NCBI RefSeq assembly: GCF_009707865.1
Contig: NZ_WMBA01000024.1
Coordinates: 1-64,000 of the forward strand
Length of the DNA: 64,000 nucleotides
DNA from: Amycolatopsis pithecellobii
GTDB taxonomy: Bacteria > Actinomycetota > Actinomycetes > Mycobacteriales > Pseudonocardiaceae
Direction of reading: 5' to 3'
Shown: one piece after another, positions 40,685 to 48,890 of the stretch
Layout of the letters: each line of letters opens with the position of its first letter
How positions within the stretch are numbered: position 1 is the first letter of the stretch
Program-made: the position numbers and the translations under genes
Notes under the pieces: generated by a model
Database searches by the model: none
What the model was told of the DNA's origin: nothing
What the model saw: only the letters and a program-made list of their open reading frames with translations

Positions 40685-41731
40685 ATGACACAGACCCGCC
40701 GCGCCGATGAGACCACCGGCCCGGACGTCATCGAGACCGGCCAAGCCGACGCCCGCCCTCGCGTGCCGGACAGGCGTCGCGCCGTCGACCCGAGGCGTTT
40801 CGTGAGCCGCTACGCCATCGTCGGCATTTGGGCACTGATGACCCTGCTGTATGCCGGGCTCATGCCCCACACCTTCTTGCAGGTGGCTACCTTCCGGACC
40901 ATCTTCTCATCCCAGCAACCGCTCGTTTTCCTTGCCGTCAGCGCCTTGCTCACGTTCGTCGTCGGGGAATTCGACCTGTCCATCGCATCGACCCTCGGTC
41001 TGTCCGCGACCATCGTGCCGGTGCTGGTAACCCAGCAGGGCTGGAGCTTGGGCCTGGCCTGCGTGGTGGCGATCTTGGCGAGCTCGCTCGTCGGCCTGAT
41101 CAACGGGCTGCTCGTGGTGAAAGTCGGCGTCCAAGCGCTCATCGTGACCCTCGGCAGCTCCACCCTGTTGCTCGGCCTGGCCTCCTTGATCTCCCACCAG
41201 GCCACGGTGTCGGGCCTGCCGGTCAGTTTCGGCGACATCGCCCTGCATCAGGTGGCTGGTCTGCCCATCAGCTTCTTCTACGGCGTCGCTCTGGCCCTCG
41301 GTGTCGGGTATCTGCTCATCTTCACCCCGCTGGGCCGGCACATGACCTTCGTCGGCGCCAACCGTGAGGTTGCCCGTCTCGCCGGTGTCGGCGTCGACCG
41401 GATCCGAATCGGCGCGTTCGTCGCGGGCAGCACCGTCGCCGGGGTCGGCGGCGTGCTCCTCGTCGCGGCGGCGGGCGGGTTCGACTCGACGACCTCGCCG
41501 ACCTATCTGCTGCCCGCCTTCGCCTCGGTCTTTTTGGGCACGGCGGTGATTCGTCCCGGGCGGTTCAACCCGATCGGCACCCTGGTCGCCATCTACTTCC
41601 TCGCCACCGGCATCCTCGGGCTCCAGCTGCTGGGACAAAGCGGCTGGATTGAGAACGCCTTCTACGGAGCTGCGCTGATCATCGCCGTGTCGATTGCGAC
41701 GATCGTGCGCCGGCGCACCGCCTCCAGTTGA
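40685..41731 (+). CDS. ABC transporter permease (RbsC type)
   Basis: 348 residues: a 35-residue polar N-terminus, then eight to ten hydrophobic segments (from YAIVGIWALMTLLYAGL to AALIIAVSIATIVRRR). The EFDLS motif near 97-101 and AGVGGVLLVA are typical of branched CUT2 permeases. Four bases after the ATPase stop. Forms the membrane pore of the importer; a single permease gene implies a homodimer. Confidence 0.93.
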   Translation: MTQTRRADETTGPDVIETGQADARPRVPDRRRAVDPRRFVSRYAIVGIWALMTLLYAGLMPHTFLQVATFRTIFSSQQPLVFLAVSALLTFVVGEFDLSIASTLGLSATIVPVLVTQQGWSLGLACVVAILASSLVGLINGLLVVKVGVQALIVTLGSSTLLLGLASLISHQATVSGLPVSFGDIALHQVAGLPISFFYGVALALGVGYLLIFTPLGRHMTFVGANREVARLAGVGVDRIRIGAFVAGSTVAGVGGVLLVAAAGGFDSTTSPTYLLPAFASVFLGTAVIRPGRFNPIGTLVAIYFLATGILGLQLLGQSGWIENAFYGAALIIAVSIATIVRRRTASS

Positions 41732-41753
41732 GAGAGAAGACGAGAGTAATCAC

Positions 41754-42722
41754 ATGGGTTACGTCGCACTGGAAGAAGCCTTCGCCATACCGGAACTGGC
41801 GGCGCGGCAACCGCCCACCGAGATGCGCATCCGCGCCAAGCAGGAATACGCCGGACTGTGGGCCGAGCGCCTCGCCGACTTCGAGCGGTACCGCATCCCT
41901 GACATGGATGAGCACGGAATCGACATCCAGGTGCTCTCCCTCAGCGTGCCCGGGATCCAGGCCGACACCGATCCGGCGAACGCCGTCGAGAACGCCGTCT
42001 TCGCCAATGACTACCTCGCGGAGGTGATCACGCGTTTCCCCGATCGCTTCCGGGGCTTCGCCGCGTTGCCGCTGCAGGATCCCGACGCGGCCGTCCGTGA
42101 GCTGCAGCGGTGCGTGACCGACCTCGGCTTCGTCGGAGCCTTCGTCAACGACCACACCGACGGCCGGTACCTCGACGATCCAGTCCACGACGAGCTGTGG
42201 GGTGCACTGGAAGAATTGGCCGTGCCGCTGTACTTGCATCCCGGATCGATTCCCGTCGACGACTGGGCGGTGCTCCAGGGCCGGCCCGAACTGTACGGGG
42301 CGAGCTGGAGCTGGCAGGCGGAAACCGGTGGCCATGCGATGCGGCTGGTGTACGGGGGCGTCTTCGACCGTCACCCGGCAGCGACACTGATCCTGGGTCA
42401 CCTCGGCGAGTTTCTGCCGTTCCAGCGGAGCCGCTTCGACTCCAGATATCGCACATTGCAGGTCCAGACCCCGCTCGAACTGCCCCCGTCGGCGTATTTC
42501 GGCCGCAACATCGTGATCACCACGACCGGTGTTTTCGCACCCGAGGCCATCCAGGCCGCCGTGCTCAATATCGGCCCGGACGCGGTGTTGTTCTCGGTGG
42601 ACTACCCCTATGAGGACACCGCGGCGGCTGTGGCCGCCGTAGCCGACGCCGACCTGCCGGAGCCGGTGAAGCAGCAGATTTTCCACGAGAACGCCCGTCG
42701 CCTACTACGTCTCCACCAGTAA
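41754..42722 (+). CDS. Gamma-resorcylate/dihydroxybenzoate decarboxylase-like amidohydrolase
   Basis: 322 residues, close in length and motif order to gamma-resorcylate decarboxylase: VALEEAFAIPEL at the start, FAALPLQDPDAAVRELQRCV, His162 (YLHPGS), His216 (ILGHLGE) and Asp283 (FSVDYPYE). Glu8 is kept; the position two residues later, His in resorcylate decarboxylase, is Ala10. From memory Ala also occurs there in 2,3-dihydroxybenzoate decarboxylases. The non-oxidative, metal-dependent removal of CO2 from a hydroxybenzoate is the expected reaction. It follows the importer by 22 bases. Confidence 0.88.
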   Translation: MGYVALEEAFAIPELAARQPPTEMRIRAKQEYAGLWAERLADFERYRIPDMDEHGIDIQVLSLSVPGIQADTDPANAVENAVFANDYLAEVITRFPDRFRGFAALPLQDPDAAVRELQRCVTDLGFVGAFVNDHTDGRYLDDPVHDELWGALEELAVPLYLHPGSIPVDDWAVLQGRPELYGASWSWQAETGGHAMRLVYGGVFDRHPAATLILGHLGEFLPFQRSRFDSRYRTLQVQTPLELPPSAYFGRNIVITTTGVFAPEAIQAAVLNIGPDAVLFSVDYPYEDTAAAVAAVADADLPEPVKQQIFHENARRLLRLHQ

Positions 42723-42764
42723 TCGATCAGCGACCCCGGGCAGTAGACGAAGGAGCCACGAGCC

Positions 42765-43514
42765 ATGAACCATCCCACGCATGCCGGCCGCGTCGCAGTG
42801 GTCACCGGCGGAGCCCGCGGGTTCGGGCGCGCGATCGCAGCCGGCCTGGCCGGCCGGGGCGCCGATGTCGCGATCCTCGATCTGGTCGACGCCGCCGAGA
42901 CGGTCGGTGACGTCACCGCTGCCGGCGCCAAGGCGTCGTCGGTGGTCACCGATATTTCCGATCCCGAGCAGGTCGCCCAAGCCGCGCGGGCGGTCCTGGA
43001 CATGTTCGGCAAGGTCGACATCCTGGTGAACAACGCCGGTGTGATCGCCGTGAACGACTTCTGGGAGACCGACTATCCGACCTGGCGCCGGATTCACGCA
43101 ATCAACCTGGATTCCCAGTTCCTGCTGGCCAAGGAGTTCGCGGGCGCCATGCGCGAAAACGGGTGGGGCCGGATCGTCAACATCGCCTCGAACACGCTCG
43201 GGGTCGTCGCCCCCCAACTCACGCCCTACATGGCGAGCAAAGGGGGCGTCGTCGGGTTCACCCGAGGTTTGGCCACCGACCTGGCCGGATACGGCATCAC
43301 TGTCAACGCGGTCGCTCCCACCGCGTCCTCGACGCCCGGCGGGAAGGAGCTCATCTCCCCGGAGGCGTTGGAGTATTCCGCGCGCATGCAGGCAATCAAA
43401 CGAGTCGGGACGGCCGACGACATCGTGGGCACCGTCTGCTTCCTGACCAGTGACGATGCGGCATTCATGACCGGCCAGACCCTGGTCACCGACGGCGGCT
43501 GGATGCGCGTGTGA
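42765..43514 (+). CDS. Short-chain dehydrogenase/reductase
   Basis: 249 residues. TGGARGFG near 14-21, NNAGV, catalytic Ser in NIASNTLG, YMASKGG with Tyr and Lys, and the C-terminal TGQTLVTDGGW. FabG-like. GAAGGAG precedes ATG 42765. Part of the long plus-strand run; it may oxidise or reduce an alcohol intermediate. Confidence 0.93.
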   Translation: MNHPTHAGRVAVVTGGARGFGRAIAAGLAGRGADVAILDLVDAAETVGDVTAAGAKASSVVTDISDPEQVAQAARAVLDMFGKVDILVNNAGVIAVNDFWETDYPTWRRIHAINLDSQFLLAKEFAGAMRENGWGRIVNIASNTLGVVAPQLTPYMASKGGVVGFTRGLATDLAGYGITVNAVAPTASSTPGGKELISPEALEYSARMQAIKRVGTADDIVGTVCFLTSDDAAFMTGQTLVTDGGWMRV

Positions 43515-43564
43515 TCCGCAAGGCAACAGCGCCGCCAAGCACGAGAAATCAGGAGGACATCATC

Positions 43565-44524
43565 ATGGCAACGACTACCCAATCACCGTTGAGCGAGGAC
43601 CAGATCGACCGCCTCATCGAATCGATGGCCGATTCCTATGGACAGCAGGCCCGCTCACCGATCCTCCAATCCCCAGCCGAGCAGGGCCTGGATTTCGAAG
43701 AGATCTCCTTCCAAGCCACCGACGGGGTGCCGATCGAGGGCTGGTTCATTCCTGCCGCCGGGTCGGACAAGTTGATCATCGCCAACCACCCCCGCGGCTT
43801 CAGCCGAGCCGGAATGCCGTCGCACCTGGAACCCTGGAAGTCGGTGTGGGAACGCAGCGGTAACGGGTTCGAGATCGACTTCCTGCCGGACTACAAGATC
43901 CTGCACGACGCCGGGTACAACGTGTTGACCTACGACCTGCGCAACCACGGACACAGCAGCGCGGCCAACGGTGGCATCGTCTCCAGTGGCCTGTTCGAGT
44001 CTCGCGATGTCCTCGGCTCGCTGCGATATGCCCGCGAACGGCAGGACACCTCGGCGATGACCGTGGGCCTGTTCAGCCGTTGTCTCGGCGCGAACTCCAC
44101 AATGTATGCAATGGCGCGAGAACCGCGCGCGTTCGACTCGGTGCGATGCCTGGTCGCCTGCCAGCCCCTTACTCCGTCCTCGATCGCACGACGCCTGCTG
44201 ATCCTGGCCGGCGTGCCGGACGAGCGTGTCGCTGATTCCCTCGCCGAGCTCGACCGGCGGATGGTGCTCCGGACGAGTATCAGCTTCGCGCAACGGGACG
44301 TGAAGGAGTGGGCAAAAACCATCCGAACGCCGACCTTCATCTACCAGGTACGCGATGACATCCTCACCACCCGGGATGACGTCCAGACGATCTTCGACAA
44401 TCTGAGCGCCGCCGACAAGGATCTGCTGTGGATCGAGAACAGTACGGCCCGCTGGGACGGATACGCCGAGTTCCAGCGCCGTCCCACACCGATGCTGCAA
44501 TGGTTCGCCACTCACCTGGGCTGA
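43565..44524 (+). CDS. Alpha/beta-hydrolase with Cys at the nucleophile elbow
   Basis: 319 residues. The elbow reads LFSRCLGANST, so Cys takes the place usually held by Ser and the preceding Gly is Ser, as in dienelactone-hydrolase-like proteins. LRNHGHSS is the conserved turn after strand 5, and IRTPTFIYQVRDDILTT may supply the acid Asp. No clear catalytic His is visible near the C-terminus (the segment reads STARWDGYAEF). It may be a divergent thiol hydrolase or catalytically impaired. Strong AGGAGG site at 43551 before the ATG. Confidence 0.75.
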   Translation: MATTTQSPLSEDQIDRLIESMADSYGQQARSPILQSPAEQGLDFEEISFQATDGVPIEGWFIPAAGSDKLIIANHPRGFSRAGMPSHLEPWKSVWERSGNGFEIDFLPDYKILHDAGYNVLTYDLRNHGHSSAANGGIVSSGLFESRDVLGSLRYARERQDTSAMTVGLFSRCLGANSTMYAMAREPRAFDSVRCLVACQPLTPSSIARRLLILAGVPDERVADSLAELDRRMVLRTSISFAQRDVKEWAKTIRTPTFIYQVRDDILTTRDDVQTIFDNLSAADKDLLWIENSTARWDGYAEFQRRPTPMLQWFATHLG

Positions 44525-44537
44525 GCGGGGAACGCCA

Positions 44538-46169
44538 ATGAATACAGACGCGGACATCCTCGTCGTCGGGGCCGGACACAACTCGCTCATCGCCGCCGCC
44601 TACCTCGCCACCGCCGGCAAGAAGGTCCTGGTCCTGGAACGCAACGACTACCCCGGCGGCGGGGTGGCCAGCGCCGAGCTCGCCGAGCCCGGCTTCCTGG
44701 ACGAACTCCACAGCCTCATCCATGTCCGGATCCTGCCCAACCCGGTCATCGCCGATGACGAGCTGGGACTGCTGAGCCGCTACGGCCTGGAATACATCCC
44801 CATCGAAACCCCCCACGCCGCGATATTCGAGGACGGAACGTTCATCCCCATCTGCCGCGACCGTGCGCAGACGATGGAGCGGATCCGTCAGATCTCACCG
44901 CGCGACGCCGACGCCTACGACCGGTTCATGGACCTCGCGGTAGGCATCGTCGAGCACGTCACACCGGGCTTCTTCGTCCCACCGATACCTCGAAGCCAAC
45001 AGGTCGCCGGACTCGAGAAGACCCATATCGGGCAGGAAATCCTGCGCGTGACCGGCATGAGCGTCACCGACGTGCTCGCTGAATGGTTCGTTGATCATCG
45101 CGTGCGGATTGCGCTGGCCCGGATGGCGTCCGAACTCACGCTGGCCCACCCGGATGACCTGAACACCGGCATGATCACATTCCTCGCACCCGGACTGAAC
45201 GAGCTGTACGGCATGGCGTTACCGCGCGGGGGCGGGTCGGCCTTCACCGCCGCTTGCGTCCGCTGCATCGAGGACCACGGCGGGGAAGTCCGCACGTCCG
45301 TGCACGTCGAGAAGGTCCTCAGCCGGGATGGCCGCGCGGTCGGCGTACGCACAGGCGAAGGTTCCGAGCTGACCGCGAAGGATGCGGTGCTGGCCTCGAT
45401 CCATCCGTACCGCTTGGGTGACATGGTCGAGGGCCTGGACGTGAAGACGGCCCGCCGAGCCGCGCGGACCACCCTCGCCCCGTACAGCGCCTTCGTGGTG
45501 CATGCGTCCTTGGAAGAGCCCCTACGGTTCAAAGCCGACCCAGAGGCTGACAACGTCATCTGGAACACCGTCAGCCCGACCAGCCTGGACAGCGTCACCG
45601 AGTCGTTCGACGACATGCGCCGAGGTCGGCTACCACGTGTACCGATGCTCGAGGCGGGCTGCCCGTCCGTCGCCGACCCGAGCCGCGCCCCGGAGGGCAT
45701 GGCCAACCTGCACATGCTGTCGCTGACCTCCCTGAATCTGGCCGATGGCGGTCCGGCTCGATGGCGGGCGATCCAGGAAGAATATTGCCGGCGGCTGTTC
45801 GACCGGCTCGCCGGCTTCACGAACAACCTGCGACCAGGCTTGGTGCGCGCGCAGGCGTTCATCACCCCGCTGGACCACGAACTGAACAGCCTCAGCTTCG
45901 CCGGGGGCGACTACACCGGCGTCGCCTCGTTCGGGCACCAGATGGGCGACGCCCGGCCGACACGGGAGTTGAGCGGCTACGCAGTACCGGGGGTAAAGGG
46001 TCTGTACCTGACTGGTCCGTTCATGCATCCCGGCGGCGGTGTTGTCGGCGGCGGACGGCCAACCGCTATCAGAATGTTCGCCGATCTCGACATCCCGTTC
46101 GGGCCGTTCCGGCGCTCGGCCACCGCCACCCCAAGCCCGGCCCCGGCCGGCTCAACAGCAGAAAGGTGA
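44538..46169 (+). CDS. Phytoene-dehydrogenase-like FAD oxidoreductase (PYROXD2/CrtI type)
   Basis: 543 residues. N-terminal dinucleotide motif VVGAGHNSLIAAAYLATAGKKVLVLERND with GGGVAS following, LPRGGGSAFTAAC in the middle and the C-terminal TGPFMHPGGGVVGGGRPTA that closes over FAD. CrtI-fold enzymes desaturate or oxidise hydrophobic or amine substrates. No other carotenoid biosynthesis gene is nearby, so this is more likely a catabolic dehydrogenase of the same run. ALDH follows after four bases. Confidence 0.9.
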   Translation: MNTDADILVVGAGHNSLIAAAYLATAGKKVLVLERNDYPGGGVASAELAEPGFLDELHSLIHVRILPNPVIADDELGLLSRYGLEYIPIETPHAAIFEDGTFIPICRDRAQTMERIRQISPRDADAYDRFMDLAVGIVEHVTPGFFVPPIPRSQQVAGLEKTHIGQEILRVTGMSVTDVLAEWFVDHRVRIALARMASELTLAHPDDLNTGMITFLAPGLNELYGMALPRGGGSAFTAACVRCIEDHGGEVRTSVHVEKVLSRDGRAVGVRTGEGSELTAKDAVLASIHPYRLGDMVEGLDVKTARRAARTTLAPYSAFVVHASLEEPLRFKADPEADNVIWNTVSPTSLDSVTESFDDMRRGRLPRVPMLEAGCPSVADPSRAPEGMANLHMLSLTSLNLADGGPARWRAIQEEYCRRLFDRLAGFTNNLRPGLVRAQAFITPLDHELNSLSFAGGDYTGVASFGHQMGDARPTRELSGYAVPGVKGLYLTGPFMHPGGGVVGGGRPTAIRMFADLDIPFGPFRRSATATPSPAPAGSTAER

Positions 46170-46173
46170 CGAC

Positions 46174-47664
46174 ATGGAACTCACTCTGTCGCGGACCCGC
46201 GAGGCGTCGACCCAGCTCAGCCGGCAGCGTGTGTACGGGCAGTTCATCGGTGGAGAGTGGGTCGAGAGCGACAGCGGACAGACCATTCCCCTGCACAATC
46301 CCGCCACGGGAGCGGTGCTCGCCTACGTTCAGGCCGGTAACGCCAAAGACGCGGAGAGGGCCGTGGAAGCCGCGGCCACGGCGTTCTCGAAATGGGCTCT
46401 CTCCTCGTCGAGGCAGCGGCAGGCATTGCTGCTCGCCATAGCCGACCGACTCCGAGCGCGTCATTTCGAATACGCGATGATGGAAACCTTGAACAACGGC
46501 AAGCCGATCTCCGAATCGTTCCACATGGACATCAACTGGGCCATCGATCAGTTTGAATACTTCGCCGGCAGCGCCTGGCACATCCGCGGTGAAACCTTCG
46601 ACTTCGAAGACGCGACCATGCTGGTACACCGAGAGCCCGTCGGGGTCGTTGCCCAGATCATTCCGTGGAACGTGCCGCTGACAATGGCCGCCATGAAGCT
46701 GGCCCCCGCACTGGCGGCCGGCTGCACAGTGGTGCTCAAACCGGCCGAAGTGGCGTGCTGGTCTGTCATGGAGTTCATCAACGACATCGCCGACCTGGTG
46801 CCCCCCGGTGTCATCAACGTGATCACCGGTTACGGCTCGGACGTCGGCGAGGCACTCGTCCAACATCGGAAGGTCCGAAAAGTAGCCTTCACCGGTTCTC
46901 GGCCCACCGCGCAGAAAATCATGACCTACGCGTCGGCGAACATCATCCCGCAGACGATGGAACTTGGCGGGAAGTCGGCGAACATCGTCTGCGACGATGC
47001 CGATATCGACGCCGCAGCCATGTCCGCTGTCATCTCGACGTACTTCAACAAGGGCGAGGTCTGCCACGCGGGAACTCGCACCTTCGTGCACGAGGCAGTC
47101 GAGGATCAATTCCTGGAGGCGTTCACCGCCAAGCTCGCCGCCATCCGGCAGGGTGACCCTCTCGATCCCGCGACCCAGCTGGGCGCGATGGCCTCCCGGG
47201 CACAGTTCGACAAGGTCAATCGCTATCTACAACTCGGTCGAGACGAGGGGGCCACAATCCACGTCGGTGGCAAGGCGGCCACCGTCGCCGGCCTGGACAA
47301 CGGCTTCTTCATCGAACCGACCATCTTTACCGACGTGCGTAACGACATGCGCATCGCCCAAGACGAAATCTTCGGACCAGTCAACTGCGTCATTCGCTGG
47401 AACGACGAACAGGACATGCTGAGGCAAGTCAATGACGTCGAGTACGGACTCGGTGGAGGTATCTGGACCAATAATTTGCGCCGCGCTCACCTGCTCGTCC
47501 GCGGCATGGAAACCGGGATGATCTGGATCAACCGCTACTACAACTTCAAGCCGGGAATGCCGACGGGCGGATACAAGCAGAGTGGTTTCGGTCGTGAGCA
47601 GTGCTTGGAGACGTTGGCGCACTACACCCTCACGAAATCGGTGGTGATCAATCTGGAGGAGTGA
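46174..47664 (+). CDS. NAD-dependent aldehyde dehydrogenase (ALDH2 type)
   Basis: 496 residues, full classical length. IIPWNVPL near 165, FTGSRPTAQ near 240, MELGGKSAN with the general-base Glu, catalytic Cys297 in NKGEVCHAGTR, and C-terminal GGYKQSGFGRE. AAAGGTG lies before ATG 46174. It converts an aldehyde to an acid; as the last gene of the run it probably oxidises a product of the FAD oxidoreductase or ring-cleavage steps. Confidence 0.95.
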   Translation: MELTLSRTREASTQLSRQRVYGQFIGGEWVESDSGQTIPLHNPATGAVLAYVQAGNAKDAERAVEAAATAFSKWALSSSRQRQALLLAIADRLRARHFEYAMMETLNNGKPISESFHMDINWAIDQFEYFAGSAWHIRGETFDFEDATMLVHREPVGVVAQIIPWNVPLTMAAMKLAPALAAGCTVVLKPAEVACWSVMEFINDIADLVPPGVINVITGYGSDVGEALVQHRKVRKVAFTGSRPTAQKIMTYASANIIPQTMELGGKSANIVCDDADIDAAAMSAVISTYFNKGEVCHAGTRTFVHEAVEDQFLEAFTAKLAAIRQGDPLDPATQLGAMASRAQFDKVNRYLQLGRDEGATIHVGGKAATVAGLDNGFFIEPTIFTDVRNDMRIAQDEIFGPVNCVIRWNDEQDMLRQVNDVEYGLGGGIWTNNLRRAHLLVRGMETGMIWINRYYNFKPGMPTGGYKQSGFGREQCLETLAHYTLTKSVVINLEE

Positions 47665-47905
47665 CTTGCAAATCTTGCATAGTCGGGTGGCGGCCGGGTT
47701 GGTGTGGTCCTCGGCCGGACGCATCCGTATGACATCGCTCTGGAGTGGTGTTGGGAGTTGCCGGCCGAACTGGACGCGGAACTCGCGATGGACCTGTTGG
47801 TGGCTACGGCTGGGACTTCGCATGCTGGTCATGGGTGGCCGGGCGGACGATGTTGCGCGTCAGACTTTGTGGCTCAGGGGTTAGGTAGGTTTCCGAGCAG
47901 GAGGT
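47665..47905. other. Spacer between ALDH and IS remnant
   Basis: 240 bases. One frame near 47704-47830 reads YDIALEWCWELPAELDAELAMDLLVATAG, which looks protein-like but matches no family I recognise and has no clear start. No terminator was seen. Confidence 0.3.
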
Positions 47906-48160
47906 ATGACGATGAGCCGTCCTCCGGTGTTTCCGGCGGAGGATAAGATTCGGATCGTATTGAGCGTGCTGTCCGGCGAGATGACGATCGCCGAGGCTGC
48001 TCGGCCGAATACGGTGTCTGAGCAGTCGATCGGCCGGTGGAAGCCCAGTTCTTGGAGGGCGGCCTTGCCGGGATCGCCGAGGGCGGAAAGGCCGGTCCCT
48101 CGAGGCGTGGGGTGCAGTTGCAGTCCCAGATCGACGAGCTGACCACGGCGTTGGGTGAGG
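47906..48160 (+). pseudogene. IS3-type transposase OrfA, frameshifted and truncated
   Basis: From ATG 47906 the frame reads MSRPPVFPAEDKIRIVLSVL, then GEMTIAEAAR and SEQSIGRWK, a typical OrfA helix-turn-helix. At about 48036 the frame shifts by one base, after which the second frame continues MEAQFLEGGLAGIAEGGK and LQSQIDELTTALGEA. No OrfB or second end follows. AGGAGG precedes the start. The element is dead and cut off where the gluconolactonase fragment begins. Confidence 0.8.
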
Positions 48161-48346
48161 CGTATGGACTCGGGCTCGCATCTCGGCACCGTGCTCGTGC
48201 CCGGCCATTCGGTCACGAACTTCACCTTCGGCGGAGGCGATCTGAAGACGTTGTTCTTCACCACCTACACCGACTTCGGCCGCATCCGGCTCCGGGTCCC
48301 GGGTGTCGCCGTCCCGCGGTCCGGCGACGCCGGGAATCCTTCCTGA
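48155..48346 (+). pseudogene. C-terminal fragment of an SMP-30/gluconolactonase-family gene
   Basis: One frame reads VLVPGHSVTNFTFGGGDLKT followed by LFFTTYTDFGRIRLRVPG, the closing blade of SMP-30/gluconolactonase/LRE proteins (usually TN--FGG-DLKTLY-T). Only about 55 residues survive, fused directly to the IS3 OrfA remnant, so a lactonase gene was lost by insertion or deletion here. Confidence 0.7.
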
Positions 48347-48366
48347 ACTTGCCGCCTCCAGCCTGC

Positions 48367-48744
48367 TCATCGTCCTGGCGTCCGAGATGTGTCGAACCAT
48401 GCTGAGACGCGGTCGATTGCCGTCCGGTCAGGGGTGAGTTCGAAGACGTCGGCGCCGGGGAAGTCCACCGCGGTTCCGTCGTGGGTTCGACCATGGAGCG
48501 CCACTTCGACGTACGCCAATGAGCCGTCGACCACGACGCGAGTGATCTCGTCGCGGTGCTCGGCGAACCGATCGAACACTGCTCGCAGATGGTCGGCGAT
48601 CCCCGTCGGCCCGTGCGCCACGACGACGCCGAGGTTGAGGCAGTCCGCCTGTGCGGTGAAGCACTGCGCGACCGTTGTCCAGTCTCGTGCATTGGCGGCG
48701 GCGAGGTAGCGGTCGATCACGGGAGGCATGTCCTGGTTCGTCAC
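48367..48744 (-). CDS. SnoaL-like/NTF2-fold protein
   Basis: 125 residues from GTG 48744 (ATG 48729 is also possible; neither has a strong ribosome site). DRYLAAANARDWTTVAQCFTAQA, HGPTGIADHLRAVFDRFAEHRDEI and VDFPGADVFELT give the usual NTF2 pattern. No catalytic residue can be named. It is divergent from the dihydropyrimidinase operon and could share its regulatory region. Confidence 0.7.
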   Translation of the reverse strand: MTNQDMPPVIDRYLAAANARDWTTVAQCFTAQADCLNLGVVVAHGPTGIADHLRAVFDRFAEHRDEITRVVVDGSLAYVEVALHGRTHDGTAVDFPGADVFELTPDRTAIDRVSAWFDTSRTPGR

Positions 48745-48833
48745 AACAACGAAAGTAGGAAAGGCAGATCGCTTCGCACAACGCAGGCGTTCCGCTATGC
48801 GGTACACCGAGAGTCGTGACCATGGCCGAATAC

Positions 48834-48857
48834 TGCTATCCGATATAGGATGTAGCA
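48834..48857. promoter_or_regulatory. GntR-type site a, before the first dihydropyrimidinase
   Basis: An imperfect palindrome with outer arms TGCTA and TAGCA; its minus strand contains ATCCTATAT (48851-48843). It lies 34 bases before the ATG at 48891. One of five promoter regions with the shared ATC(C/A)TAT(A/G)T element. Confidence 0.7.
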
Positions 48858-48890
48858 AGTAGGTTCACGAGCTCGGAGAAATGGGGATTC

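Noticed and set aside
44538-46169. Carotenoid biosynthesis phytoene desaturase
   Set aside because: No phytoene synthase, cyclase or GGPP synthase nearby; the PYROXD2-like pattern and catabolic neighbours argue for another substrate.
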